A stretch of DNA of 64,000 nucleotides from Streptomyces hyderabadensis (GTDB lineage Bacteria; Actinomycetota; Actinomycetes; Streptomycetales; Streptomycetaceae): the NCBI RefSeq assembly GCF_020404845.1, contig NZ_JAIOJZ010000010.1, forward strand, positions 104,548 through 168,547, written 5' to 3'. A program made the translations under genes and the position numbers. Shown here in pieces: positions 1 to 10,012 of the stretch. The first letter of the stretch is position 1. Each line of letters starts with the position of its first letter. The notes below the pieces were generated by a model. It ran no database searches and had not been told where the DNA came from. It worked only from the letters and a program-made list of their open reading frames with translations.

Positions 1-100
1 CGGTCCACACGCCCGGCGGCCCTCGGGGCCCGCACCCCGGCCGCCCGGCCCGCGCAGCGGATCGTGCCCCGAGGCAGCCGTGGAAGAGCCCAACGACCCC

Positions 101-225
101 CGCGGACAGGACACAGACCGGCCACAAGACCGCGCCACGAGCCCAACCCCACACCCCCGGCCCCCGGCCCCCGGCCCCCGGCCCCCGCGGACAGGACACA
201 GACCGGCCACGAGACCGCGCCACGA
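101..225. repeat. Direct repeat pair, 40 bp, near the window edge
   Basis: Two 40-bp copies at 101-140 and 186-225 differ at one position. They are separated by a C-rich tract built from CCCCCGG units (about 150-185). No convincing gene covers 1-368; the open frames here are proline/arginine-rich and look like by-products of extreme GC content. The function is unknown, and the repeat may continue beyond the left edge. Confidence 0.6.
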
Positions 226-368
226 ACCAACCCCGCACCCCGGGCCCCGGCCCTGCCACCGCCCCGTCCCGCCCCGCGCGGCGGACGGCACCCGTGATGT
301 CGCGGGAGGGATGCCGTCCGGCGCCGGTGGTCGTGGTGGGTCCGGGGCCGGGGCGGTGTGCGCCGGGT

Positions 369-1343
369 CTAGCTCCGGGTCAGGGACAGCAGGCGGCGGG
401 CCGGGCCGGTGGGGCGGTGGCCGGTGGGCCACACCGCTCGCAGGTCGCGGGCGAGGACGACGTCCGCCACGGGCACGCTCACCAGGCGCCGGGTGGTCAG
501 TTCCTCGCCGACCGCGAGTTCGCTGAGGACGGAGGGCCCGGCGCCGCCCACCGCGGCGGCCTTCACCGCCGTCGTCGAGGACAGTTCGATCAGGGGGCGG
601 GCCAGGCCGCCCAGCGCCGCGTCCAGGACCTGCCGGGTGCCCGAGCCCTTCTCCCGCAGGATCAGCGGGGTCGACGCCAGCTCCGCCGCCTTCAGCGGGC
701 TCCTGCGACGGGCCCAGGGGTGACCCGGGGCGGTCACGACGATGAGCCGGTCGTGGCCGATGACCGCGGAGTCCAGACCGGTCGGCACACTCACCCCCTC
801 CACGAACCCCAGGTCGGCCTCGTCGGCCAGCAGGCGCTCCGCCACCGCCGTCGAGTTGCCCGCGAGCAGCGACACCGCCGTGTCCGGCAGCTGGGTGCGC
901 AGCGCGACCAGCCAGCCCGGCAGCAGGTACTCGGCGATCGTCATGCTCGCCGCGACCCGCAGCCGCGAGTCCCTCCGGTCCCGCAGCGCCTGCGCGCCCG
1001 CGTCGAACGCCTCGGCGGCCTCCACGATCCGCCGCGCCCAGTCGGTCACCAGCGCGCCCGCGTCGGTGAGCCGGGAGCCGCGCGGCGAGCGGTCCACCAG
1101 GGCGACGCCCAGCTGCCGCTCCATGGAGCGGATGCGGCTGCTGGCGGCCGGCTGCGTGATGCCCAGCTCGCGCGCCGCCCCGCCGAGGCTGCCCAGGCGG
1201 GCCACCGCCAGCAACAGCTCCAGCGCGCCGAGGTCCGGCACCCGGTGAGCCAGCGAGCCCGCCCCGTGCCGCGCCCGGGTGTCGTGCCCGCCCTCCGCGG
1301 CACCCGTGCCGCCGCCCGTACCGCTGCCCGTGCCCTCGCTCAT
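369..1343 (-). CDS. LysR-family transcriptional regulator
   Basis: The 324-residue protein has a winged helix-turn-helix at about residues 37-98, including the LysR signature GITQPAASSRI and the RGSRLTDAG wing. A type-2 periplasmic-binding-like effector domain follows. The first ~35 residues are Gly/Ser-rich and poorly typical, but the ATG at 1343 has a TAAGCT hexamer (1350-1355) exactly 6 nt upstream, which fits a leaderless transcript. It is divergent from the TDT transporter at 1414, so it probably controls that gene, as LysR regulators usually do for divergent neighbours. The effector is unknown. Confidence 0.9.
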   Translation of the reverse strand: MSEGTGSGTGGGTGAAEGGHDTRARHGAGSLAHRVPDLGALELLLAVARLGSLGGAARELGITQPAASSRIRSMERQLGVALVDRSPRGSRLTDAGALVTDWARRIVEAAEAFDAGAQALRDRRDSRLRVAASMTIAEYLLPGWLVALRTQLPDTAVSLLAGNSTAVAERLLADEADLGFVEGVSVPTGLDSAVIGHDRLIVVTAPGHPWARRRSPLKAAELASTPLILREKGSGTRQVLDAALGGLARPLIELSSTTAVKAAAVGGAGPSVLSELAVGEELTTRRLVSVPVADVVLARDLRAVWPTGHRPTGPARRLLSLTRS

Positions 1344-1349
1344 AACCCC

Positions 1350-1355
1350 AGCTTA
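1350..1355 (-). promoter_or_regulatory. Candidate -10 of the LysR gene (leaderless)
   Basis: TAAGCT on the minus strand ends 6 nt before the ATG, so transcription would begin at the A of the start codon. No clear -35 is visible. Confidence 0.4.
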
Positions 1356-1372
1356 TGCCCTCATAGAGGCAT
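1355..1372. promoter_or_regulatory. Candidate LysR operator in the divergent intergenic region
   Basis: ATGCC (1355-1359) and GGCAT (1368-1372) form an interrupted palindrome with an 8-bp centre. It lies between the LysR start and the transporter start and touches the LysR -10. This is the usual place and layout for an autoregulatory LysR site. Confidence 0.4.
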
Positions 1373-1413
1373 GGTCCCTGGTCAGGGGTTTCCCCGGCCG
1401 GGACCGTGGAGTC

Positions 1414-2586
<1,173 letters not shown>

Positions 2587-3242
2587 GGTACCGCCCGTCG
2601 ACGAGGGCGCAGGGCAGCCCCGGGAAGGCCTCCGGGCCGTCGTCGGCGGTGAAGCGGTACGGCTCGTCCGGCAGGACCACGACGTCCGGGCGGGCCGCCC
2701 GCAGTTCGTCCACCGGCACCTTCGGGTAGCGCTCGGCGTGGGCGGCGTACAGGTGGTCGACGCCGAGGCGGGCCAGGACGTCCCCGGCGAAGGTGTCGCG
2801 GCCCAGCACCATCCAGGGCCTGCGCCAGATCGGCACGACGGCCGTGGCGCGCCCTTCGGGGACGGGCGGGCCGGCCCAGGCGGCCTCCGCCTCGTCCAGC
2901 CAGCGGGGCCGGGAGCGGGCGCCGCAGGCGGTCAGCACCCGGTCCAGCTCCGTGACGGCCTGCGGGACGGTGCGCACCTCGGTGACCAGCACCTCGACGC
3001 CCGCCGCGCGCAGGGCGTCGAGGTCGGCGGCGCGGTTCTCCTCCTCGTTGGCGATCACCAGGTCGGGAGCGAGGGAGCGGATGCGGTCGGTCTTCGGGTT
3101 CTTGGTGCCGCCGACGCGGACGACATCGAGGCCGGCCGGGTGGGTGCACCAGTCGGTCGCGCCGACCAGCGCCCCGGGGACGGTGCGGGCCACCGCCTCG
3201 GTCAGCGACGGCACCAGCGAGACCACCCTCACCGGCGCGCCC

Positions 3243-3812
3243 TCACCGGCGGGGCCCTTCGCGGACCGCCTCGATGTGCTCGGCGACGGCGACGACGATC
3301 AGCCGGGTGTCGGGCACCGTGGCCCGCCAGCGGTGCCGCACCCCGCCGGTGAGGTACAGCGTGTCGCCGCGCCCGAGCCGGTAGGCGCGGCCCTCGGCCT
3401 CGATCTCCACGGCGCCCTCGGCGACGAACATCAACTGGTCGTTGCGGTACTGCAGTTCGCGGCCGGCGTCGTGGTCGCCGGTGAACTCGGAGGCGTGCAT
3501 CTGGTGGTGTCCGCGCACCAGGGAGCGCACCTTGGGCGCCAGCTCGGGGTCGGGGTCCTCGGCGCGGACCACGTCGACGCTGCACGCCGGGTCGGCCGCG
3601 GCGAGCAGCTCGACGGCGGTGGTGCGCAGCGCGTCGGCCACCTTCTCCAGGGAGGTCTGGCTGGGCCGCGCCCGGTCGTTCTCGATCTGGCTCAGGAAGG
3701 GCACGGACAGGCCGCTGCGCTCGGACACCACGGCGAGGGTGAGTTCGAGGTCCCGGCGCCGCCGCCGTACGGCCGCGCCCACCCGGAGGTGCTGATCTTT
3801 GTGGTCGCCCAT
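3243..3812 (-). CDS. XRE-family regulator with C-terminal cupin
   Basis: The 189-residue protein has an N-terminal helix-turn-helix (about residues 10-65, with SGLSVPFLSQIEN as recognition helix) and a C-terminal cupin barrel (about 105-175). This is the architecture of ligand-sensing XRE-cupin repressors. The ATG at 3812 is chosen over the upstream ATG at 3851 because AAGGAGGG (3823-3830) sits about 10 nt before it. It is the first gene of a likely two-gene unit with the BtuF-like gene. The ligand is unknown. Confidence 0.88.
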   Translation of the reverse strand: MGDHKDQHLRVGAAVRRRRRDLELTLAVVSERSGLSVPFLSQIENDRARPSQTSLEKVADALRTTAVELLAAADPACSVDVVRAEDPDPELAPKVRSLVRGHHQMHASEFTGDHDAGRELQYRNDQLMFVAEGAVEIEAEGRAYRLGRGDTLYLTGGVRHRWRATVPDTRLIVVAVAEHIEAVREGPRR

Positions 3813-4141
3813 CGCTCCGGCTCCCTCCTTCACCCGTCGTCGTACCGTCACCGTGCCCCGTGCGGGGCGCGGCCCTCCTGATGAGTTCTCTGCACCCTAC
3901 GCATGTTCGGCAAACCGTTTCATGCGGCCGTCACATCGATGTCACGGTGCGGTGGCCGCGACCTCACGTTTCTCGCCACCGGCGGGCGGGTCCGCGCGCC
4001 GTGGCACACGCCTTACCGGTTCAAGGCGTGGACGGCCTTCCGTGTTCCCGCACGCCGTTCCCGCCCTGGTGGGCCAGGCTCGGGTGCGGGGTTGGCGCTC
4101 CGTGGTTGGCCGAATCCTTACCGTGTCCGGGCCCGGGACGA
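3813..4141. other. Intergenic region upstream of the XRE-cupin gene
   Basis: No coding frame is convincing. It contains a TAGGGT hexamer on the minus strand (3894-3899) that could be the -10 of the XRE gene with an ~80-nt leader, and a perfect 10-bp palindrome ACATCGATGT (3933-3942) that could be its operator. Nothing else is recognisable. Confidence 0.4.
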
Positions 4142-4200
4142 CCCGAGGGGTGGGCCCGGCGGCGCGCCGTCAGGTGGCGTCACCGGGCCCACCCCTCGGG
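4142..4200 (-). terminator. Strong hairpin terminator of the glycine-betaine ABC operon
   Basis: CCCGAGGGGTGGGCCCGG (4142-4159) is perfectly repeated in inverse at 4183-4200, giving an 18-bp stem with a 23-nt loop. It lies 45 bp beyond the stop of the permease-binding fusion gene. There is no U-tract, as is usual in Streptomyces. Confidence 0.75.
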
Positions 4201-4244
4201 GGTGACCGTCGCTGCGCGGGGCTCCCGGGGAGCCGTCCGGCGCG

Positions 4245-6860
4245 CTACGGAGTCATCCGGCCGACCATGTCCGGGTGCTCCTTCAGCCAGGCCGCGACGG
4301 CTTCTTCCTCGTGGCCCTGGCCGCGGTCCTTGATCTCGGCCTCCAGGCTGCCCAGCTCGTCCTCGCTCATCTTGAAGTTCTTGATCCACTTCGTGAGCTG
4401 CGGGTACTGCTCGGGGAAGTTCTTGCTGGAGATGGTCCGGATCGTGTTGCCCTCGCCGAAGGCCTTCTTCGGGTCCTTCAGCTTGGTCAGGTCGTAGTCG
4501 CTGTAGGCCCAGTGCGGCGACCACAGGGTGACCGCGACCGGCTCCTTCTTGGCGAGGGCGCGCTTGAGCTCGGCCAGCATCGCCGGCGTGGAGCCGTCGA
4601 CGACCTCGTACTCGTCCTCCAGGCCGTAGGCCGGCATCACGTCGTTCTTGACCAGCTGCATCTGACCGGTGCCGGGCTCGATGCCGATGATCTTCCCGTC
4701 GAACAGGTCGCTCTTGCCCTTGAGGTCGGCGAGGGACTTGACGTCCTTCACGTACGAGGGGACGGCGATCTCCAGGGAGGTCGGTTCGTACCAGGTGCCC
4801 AGGTCGACGAGGTTGTCCTTGTGTTTGTTCCAGTAGTTGCTCTGGGCGTGCGGCAACCAGGCGTCGAAGTTGAGGTCGATGCCGCCGGAGGCCAGGCCGG
4901 TGTAGACCGGGCCGACGTCCATCTGCTTCAGGTTCATCTTGTAGCCGCGGCGCTCCAGGACGTTCTTCCACAGGTAGGTGACGGCGACGTCCTCCTCCCA
5001 GGGGAACCAGGCCACGTCCAGGGGCTGCTTGGCCTCGGCGGGGGTGGCGCCGGAGCCGCCCTCGACCGGGGCGAGCTTGTCGACGACGCCCGGGTTGGCC
5101 TTGAGCCAGGTGCGCACGGCCTCCTGCTGCTGGCCCTTGCCGGCCTTGTTGATCTCGGCCTCGAGGCTGGTGAGCTGCTTCTCCGACATGGAGAAGTCCT
5201 TCAGCCACTTGGCCACGACCGGGTTGTCGTCCGAGAAGCCCTTGCGGGACAGCGAGTGCACGCCGTCGCCCTTGCCCCAGGCGCCCTTGGGGTCCTTCAG
5301 CTTCTTCAGCTTGTAGTCGTTGTACGCCCAGTGCGGGGACCACAGGGTGACGACGATCGGTTCCTGCTTGCTGTAGGCCCGCTTCAGCTCGGCCAGCATC
5401 GCCGGCGTGGAGCTGTCGACGACCTTGTACTCCTGGTCGAGGCCGTACTCCTTGAGGATCTTGCTCTTGAGCAGGTTCATCTCACCGGCGCTGGGCTCGA
5501 TGCCGGTGATCTTGCCGCCGAAGAGGTCGGCCTTACCCTTGAGGTCCTCCAGGGAGTTGACGTCCTTCATGTACGCCGGGACGGTCAGCTCCAGCGAGGT
5601 CTCGTCGTACCAGGAGCCCAGGTCCTCGAGCTGCTTGCCGTACTTCTTCCAGTACTGCTCGTGCGTCGTCGGCAGCCAGGAGTCGGTCTGGAAGTCGATG
5701 TTGCCCTGGGCGAGCGCGGTGTAGAGCGGGCCGGCCTCGAACTGCTTGGCCTCGACCTCGAAGCCGCGCTGTTCGAGGATCTCCTTCCACAGGAACGTGG
5801 AGGCGACGCCCTCGTCCCAGGGGATGTAGCCGATGGAGACCTTCTTGCCGTTGCCGACGTTCTTGCCGCCGCCCGCCGCCTCGGCGTCGTCGGAGCCGCC
5901 GCCGAACATGCCCATGCCGCCGGCCACCAGCGCGAGGATCACGATGCCGATCACCGCGACCTGCGGCTGGGGGCGGTAGGACCAGATCTTCAGGCCCTTG
6001 GCGGCGCGTGCCTTGGCCGCCGCGCGGCGGCCCAGCGGGGAGACGTGGGTGCCCAGCGCGCTGGTCATGCGGTCCAGGTAGATCGCCAGGATCACGATGG
6101 CGACACCGGCCTCGGCGCCGAGGCCGACGTTGAGCTGGCCGATGGACTCCATGACGTCGCCGCCGAGGCCGCCGGTGCCGACCATGCCGGCGATCGCGGC
6201 CATGGACAGGCCGAGCATGATGACCTGGTTGACGCCCGCCATCACCGTGGGCAGCGCCAGCGGGAGCTGGACGCGCAGCAGGGTGTTGCGGGGCGTGGTG
6301 CCGAACGCCTCGGCCGCCTCGACCAGTTCCTTGTCGACCTGGCGGATGCCCAGCTCGGTCATGCGGACACCGGGGGCGAGGGCGAAGATCAGGGTGGCCA
6401 CGATGCCCGGGGCGGAGCCGGTCCCGAAGAACAGGATCGCCGGGATCAGGTAGATCATCGCGGGCAGCGTCTGCATGAAGTCCAGGACCGGCCGCACGAA
6501 CGCGCTCACCCGGTCCGAGCGGGCCGCCCAGATGCCCACCGGCACCGAGACCACCAGCGCGATGATGGTGGCGACCAGCAGGAGCGCCAGGGTGACCATC
6601 GCGTTGTCCCACAGCCCGAGGGAGTCGATGAAGGCGAACCCGACGAAGGAGAGGACACCGGCGAAGGTGCCGCGCAGCCAGAAGGCGATCACGGCGAAGA
6701 TGCCGGCGAGCAGCAGCGGCTCGGGGGCCTGGAGGACGGCGTTGATGCCGTCGTAGGCGCCGGTGAAGATGTCCTTGAGGAAGGTGAACAGCCAGGAGAC
6801 GTTGTCGAGCAGCCAGTCGACGCTGCTGTTGACCCAGTCGCCGAGGGGGATCCTAGGCAC
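4245..6860 (-). CDS. Glycine betaine/proline ABC permease fused to two substrate-binding domains
   Basis: The 871-residue protein combines an OpuAB/ProW-type permease (residues ~1-285; EAA loop at about 181-204) and a further membrane helix at ~301-320. Two tandem OpuAC-type binding domains follow at ~341-600 and ~613-871. Both carry the same landmarks: IPWDE or FPWEE near the start, a DSWLP or DAWLP strand, and VTLWSPHWAY, which supplies aromatic residues for the quaternary-ammonium cage. The last helix would display both binding domains outside the cell. It overlaps the upstream ATPase gene by 8 bp. The role is osmoprotectant uptake. Permease-binding fusions are known in this family; the doubled receptor is the unusual part. 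Confidence 0.93.
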   Translation of the reverse strand: MPRIPLGDWVNSSVDWLLDNVSWLFTFLKDIFTGAYDGINAVLQAPEPLLLAGIFAVIAFWLRGTFAGVLSFVGFAFIDSLGLWDNAMVTLALLLVATIIALVVSVPVGIWAARSDRVSAFVRPVLDFMQTLPAMIYLIPAILFFGTGSAPGIVATLIFALAPGVRMTELGIRQVDKELVEAAEAFGTTPRNTLLRVQLPLALPTVMAGVNQVIMLGLSMAAIAGMVGTGGLGGDVMESIGQLNVGLGAEAGVAIVILAIYLDRMTSALGTHVSPLGRRAAAKARAAKGLKIWSYRPQPQVAVIGIVILALVAGGMGMFGGGSDDAEAAGGGKNVGNGKKVSIGYIPWDEGVASTFLWKEILEQRGFEVEAKQFEAGPLYTALAQGNIDFQTDSWLPTTHEQYWKKYGKQLEDLGSWYDETSLELTVPAYMKDVNSLEDLKGKADLFGGKITGIEPSAGEMNLLKSKILKEYGLDQEYKVVDSSTPAMLAELKRAYSKQEPIVVTLWSPHWAYNDYKLKKLKDPKGAWGKGDGVHSLSRKGFSDDNPVVAKWLKDFSMSEKQLTSLEAEINKAGKGQQQEAVRTWLKANPGVVDKLAPVEGGSGATPAEAKQPLDVAWFPWEEDVAVTYLWKNVLERRGYKMNLKQMDVGPVYTGLASGGIDLNFDAWLPHAQSNYWNKHKDNLVDLGTWYEPTSLEIAVPSYVKDVKSLADLKGKSDLFDGKIIGIEPGTGQMQLVKNDVMPAYGLEDEYEVVDGSTPAMLAELKRALAKKEPVAVTLWSPHWAYSDYDLTKLKDPKKAFGEGNTIRTISSKNFPEQYPQLTKWIKNFKMSEDELGSLEAEIKDRGQGHEEEAVAAWLKEHPDMVGRMTP

Positions 6861-7965
6861 GGCTGATCACCTTCTTGCCGCCCTTGTCCCGCGGGCTGTC
6901 GCAGACGCCGGGGACGACGTCGTCCTCGTCGCCGAGGAAGCCGATGAGCCGCTGGGCCGGGACGACGCCGACGAGCCGGCGCTCGCCGTCGACCACCGCC
7001 ACGGCGTGGGGCACGCGGGCGCTGATCGCGCACAGCTCCGAGAACGGCGTGTCGGGCAGGGCGGTCTCGCAGTCGCAGTCCGCCTCGTCGCCGCGCACGT
7101 CGGTCTCCATGACGGCGGCGGCGGTCAGGACGCGGGAGCGGTCGACGTCCTTGGTGAAGGAGGCGACGTAGTCGTTGGCGGGGCGGATCAGGATGTCCTG
7201 CGCGGTGCCTATCTGCACGATCCGGCCGTCGCGCATCACGGCGATGCGGTCGCCCAGGCGCATGGCCTCGTTGAGGTCGTGGGTGATGAAGACGATGGTC
7301 TTCTTCAGGGTCTTCTGCAGGTCGAGCAGCTGGTCCTGCATGTCGCGGCGGATCAGCGGGTCGAGGGCGCTGAAGGACTCGTCCATCAGCAGCAGGTCGG
7401 CGTCGGTGGCGAGCGCGCGGGCCAGGCCGACGCGCTGCTGCATGCCGCCGGACAGCTCGTCGGGCCAGGACTTCTCCCAGCCGGCCAGGCCGCACAGGGC
7501 GAGCGCCTCGTCGGCGCGGCGTTCGCGCTCGGCGCGGGGCACGCCCTGCACTTCAAGACCGTAGGCAGCGTTGTCACGGACGCTGCGGTGCGGGAAGAGC
7601 GCGAAGTGCTGGAAGACCATGCTGATCTTCTTGGAACGGACCTCGCGCAGCTCGCGGTCGCTCAGCTCGGTGAGGTCCTGGCCCCCGAAGCGGACGTGCC
7701 CGGCGGTCGGCTCCGACAGACCGTTGAGCATGCGCAGCAGCGTGGACTTGCCTGATCCGGACAGTCCCATGACCACGAAGATCTCGCCGGGCTCCACGGT
7801 GAAGGACGCGTCGATGACGGCGGCGGTGGTGCCGTCGGCGCGCAGCTCCTCGCGAACGTCCCCCTGGTCCTCGCGGACATCCCCCTGGCGCAGCCGTTCG
7901 ACTGCCTGGTCCGGTTTCCTGCCGAAGACCTTGTACAGGTTCTCGGCCTCTAGTCTGGCTGACAC
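6853..7965 (-). CDS. Glycine betaine/proline ABC transporter ATP-binding protein (OpuAA/ProV-like)
   Basis: The 370-residue ATPase has Walker A GLSGSGKST (67-75), signature LSGGMQQRVGLARAL, Walker B LLLMDE and the switch histidine in ITHDLNEAM. The C-terminal ~80 residues are CBS-like, as in osmosensing OpuA-type ATPases, but carry an unusual DCDCE insert. The N-terminal region contains a repeated hexapeptide QGDVRE (27-32 and 34-39), apparently a small in-frame duplication. The start is GTG at 7965 with AAGAGG just upstream. It is the first gene of a two-gene operon with the permease. Confidence 0.93.
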   Translation of the reverse strand: MSARLEAENLYKVFGRKPDQAVERLRQGDVREDQGDVREELRADGTTAAVIDASFTVEPGEIFVVMGLSGSGKSTLLRMLNGLSEPTAGHVRFGGQDLTELSDRELREVRSKKISMVFQHFALFPHRSVRDNAAYGLEVQGVPRAERERRADEALALCGLAGWEKSWPDELSGGMQQRVGLARALATDADLLLMDESFSALDPLIRRDMQDQLLDLQKTLKKTIVFITHDLNEAMRLGDRIAVMRDGRIVQIGTAQDILIRPANDYVASFTKDVDRSRVLTAAAVMETDVRGDEADCDCETALPDTPFSELCAISARVPHAVAVVDGERRLVGVVPAQRLIGFLGDEDDVVPGVCDSPRDKGGKKVISRA

Positions 7966-8015
7966 GCTTACCTCTTGGCTCGGGGGCAGGGACAGGGTGC
8001 GAAGCTCCCCTGACA

Positions 8016-8030
8016 GTTGAATGCATCAAC
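8016..8030. promoter_or_regulatory. Operator-like palindrome upstream of the glycine-betaine operon
   Basis: GTTGA-ATGCA-TCAAC is an interrupted palindrome 51 bp before the GTG of the ATPase gene. Its form resembles MarR-type TTGA/TCAA operators. No regulator gene is adjacent, so the binding protein is unknown. Confidence 0.4.
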
Positions 8031-8131
8031 CAGCTTCGGCCCGGCTGCGCGCCTGCCCCGATGCTTATGCGCCAAACATTTAAGTGAGCCAGTTCACACG
8101 CCCTCCCCCGCCCGCCCACACGACCTGCGGC

Positions 8132-9064
8132 ATGATGCGAGGCGTGACCGGACGACTGATGCTTCTCGACACCGCTTCCCTCTACTTCCGCGCCTACTTC
8201 GGCGTGCCGGACTCGGTGAAGGCACCCGACGGCACGCCGGTGAACGCCGTGCGCGGGCTGCTGGACTTCATCGACCGCCTGGTGAAGGACCACCGGCCCG
8301 ACCACCTGGTGGCCTGCATGGACGCCGACTGGCGCCCGCACTGGCGGGTGGAGCTGATCCCCTCCTACAAGGCGCACCGGGTGGCCGAGGAACGCCCGGC
8401 GGGCCCGGACGAGGAGGAGGTGCCCGACACGCTGTCCCCGCAGGTCCCGGTCATCGAGGCGGTCCTCGACGCGCTCGGCATCGCCCGCGTCGGCGTGGCG
8501 GGATACGAGGCGGACGACGTCATCGGCACCTACACCGCGCGGGCCACCGGCCCGGTGGACATCGTCACCGGTGACCGCGACCTCTACCAGCTGGTCGACG
8601 ATGCCCGCGGGGTGCGCGTGCTCTACCCGGTCAAGGGCGTCGGCACGCTCAACCTCGTCGACGAGGCCGCACTGCGCGAGAAGTACGGCGTCGACGGCCG
8701 CGGCTACGCCGATCTGGCGCTGCTGCGCGGCGACCCGAGCGACGGCCTGCCCGGGGTGCCCGGCATCGGCGAGAAGACGGCGGCGAAGCTGCTCGCCGAG
8801 TTCGGGGACCTGGCCGGGATCCAGGCGGCCGTCGCCGACCCGGGGGCGAAGCTCACCCCCACCCAGCGCAAGCGGCTGACCGAGGCCGGGCCGTATCTCG
8901 CGGTCGCCCCGAAGGTCGTCCGGGTGGCCGACGACGTGCCGCTGCCGGACACCGGCACGGCGCTGCCGCGTGTTCCGCGCGACGCCGAGGCGCTGGACTC
9001 ACTGGCGGCTCGCTGGGGACTCGGCGGGTCACTGCAGCGGCTGCTGGCCACGCTCACCGGCTGA
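8132..9064 (+). CDS. 5'-3' exonuclease (DNA polymerase I N-domain/FEN type)
   Basis: The ~310-residue protein is a stand-alone version of the Pol I 5'-nuclease domain. It contains LMLLDTASLYFRAYFG at the start, the acidic metal-site strand ADDVIGT, GDRDLYQL, and the helix-hairpin-helix GVPGIGEKTAAKLL. It would remove RNA primers or flaps. The start is uncertain: ATG 8132, ATG 8135 or GTG 8144 are all in frame. The conserved part begins at about 8147, and no start has a well-spaced ribosome site. It is divergent from the betaine transporter. Confidence 0.88.
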   Translation: MMRGVTGRLMLLDTASLYFRAYFGVPDSVKAPDGTPVNAVRGLLDFIDRLVKDHRPDHLVACMDADWRPHWRVELIPSYKAHRVAEERPAGPDEEEVPDTLSPQVPVIEAVLDALGIARVGVAGYEADDVIGTYTARATGPVDIVTGDRDLYQLVDDARGVRVLYPVKGVGTLNLVDEAALREKYGVDGRGYADLALLRGDPSDGLPGVPGIGEKTAAKLLAEFGDLAGIQAAVADPGAKLTPTQRKRLTEAGPYLAVAPKVVRVADDVPLPDTGTALPRVPRDAEALDSLAARWGLGGSLQRLLATLTG

Positions 9065-9114
9065 CCGGCGGCGGGCGGCACCCGTTTCCATGAGCCATTC
9101 ACAGGTTCGGGATG

Positions 9115-9133
9115 CTAGCTTAGGTTTACCTAA
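9115..9133. promoter_or_regulatory. Iron box (DmdR/IdeR operator) upstream of the siderophore-interacting protein
   Basis: The 19-bp sequence matches the consensus TTAGGTTAGGCTAACCTAA at 15 of 19 positions by my alignment. It includes a perfect TTAGGT-TT-ACCTAA core (9120-9133). It lies 36 bp before the start of the downstream gene, the expected place for iron-dependent repression. Confidence 0.7.
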
Positions 9134-9169
9134 CTCAAGGATTCGCACGCAGGGAGCAGGGAGGCCGAC

Positions 9170-10012
9170 ATGGCAGACCGTCCGGCACGCAAGCCGCGCA
9201 AGCCGCACACCGCGCAGGTCGTCCGCACCGAGCGGCTGACCCCGCACATGCAGCGCGTGGTGCTCGGCGGCGAGGGGCTCTCCGCGTTCGCGGCGGACAC
9301 CTGCACCGACCACTACGTGAAGCTGCTCTTCCCCTCCGGGGGCGCGACCTACCCGGAGCCCTTCGACATGGAGCGCATCCGCGAGGAGTTCCCGCGCGAG
9401 CAGTGGCCGGTGACCCGGACGTACACCGTCCGGCACTGGGACGCCGAGCACCGCGAGATGACGCTGGACTTCGTCATCCACGGCGACGAGGGACTGGCCG
9501 GGCCCTGGGCCAAGCGGGTCCGGCCGGGCGAGACCATCCACTTCATGGGGCCCGGCGGCGCCTACACCCCCGACCCCGCCGCCGACTGGCACCTGCTCGC
9601 CGGTGACGAGAGCGCGCTGCCCGCGATCGCCCGCTCCCTGGAGGCGCTGCCCGACGGCGCCCGCGCGTTCGCCTTCGTCGAGGTCGACGGGGCCGAGGAG
9701 GAGCAGAAGATCGACTCCGACGTGGAGGTGGTCTGGCTGCACCGCGCGGGACGCCCGGTCGGCCAGGCCCTGGTCGAGGCGGTCCGCGCACTGGAGTTCC
9801 CCGAGGGGCGGGTGCACGCCTTCGTCCACGGCGAGGCGGCCTGCGTGAAGGAACTGCGCCGCTACCTGCGCCTGGAGCGCGAGGTCCCCCGCGAGGACCT
9901 GTCCATCTCCGGGTACTGGCGGCTCGGCCACAACGAGGACGGCTGGCAGGCCTCGAAGCGCGAGTGGAACGCCCGCATCGAGGCCGAACAGGAGGGCGCG
10001 ACAGCGGCGTAA
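9170..10012 (+). CDS. Siderophore-interacting protein (FAD-dependent ferric-siderophore reductase)
   Basis: The 280-residue protein belongs to the ViuB/YqjH family. It has the flavin-binding RTYTVR motif near residue 83, the GPGGAY loop near 128, a SIP domain with LLAGDESALPAI, and a C-terminal SGYWRLGHNEDGW. It is cytoplasmic and reduces ferric siderophores to release iron. A GGGAGG ribosome site lies about 7 nt before the ATG. The iron box just upstream predicts expression under iron starvation. No siderophore biosynthesis or uptake gene is nearby, so it serves systems encoded elsewhere. Confidence 0.93.
   Translation: MADRPARKPRKPHTAQVVRTERLTPHMQRVVLGGEGLSAFAADTCTDHYVKLLFPSGGATYPEPFDMERIREEFPREQWPVTRTYTVRHWDAEHREMTLDFVIHGDEGLAGPWAKRVRPGETIHFMGPGGAYTPDPAADWHLLAGDESALPAIARSLEALPDGARAFAFVEVDGAEEEQKIDSDVEVVWLHRAGRPVGQALVEAVRALEFPEGRVHAFVHGEAACVKELRRYLRLEREVPREDLSISGYWRLGHNEDGWQASKREWNARIEAEQEGATAA

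Noticed and set aside
4275..6866. An 863-codon frame antisense to the betaine permease gene
   Set aside because: The opposite strand has the clear permease-receptor fusion. The antisense product is repetitive Leu/Asp/Val.
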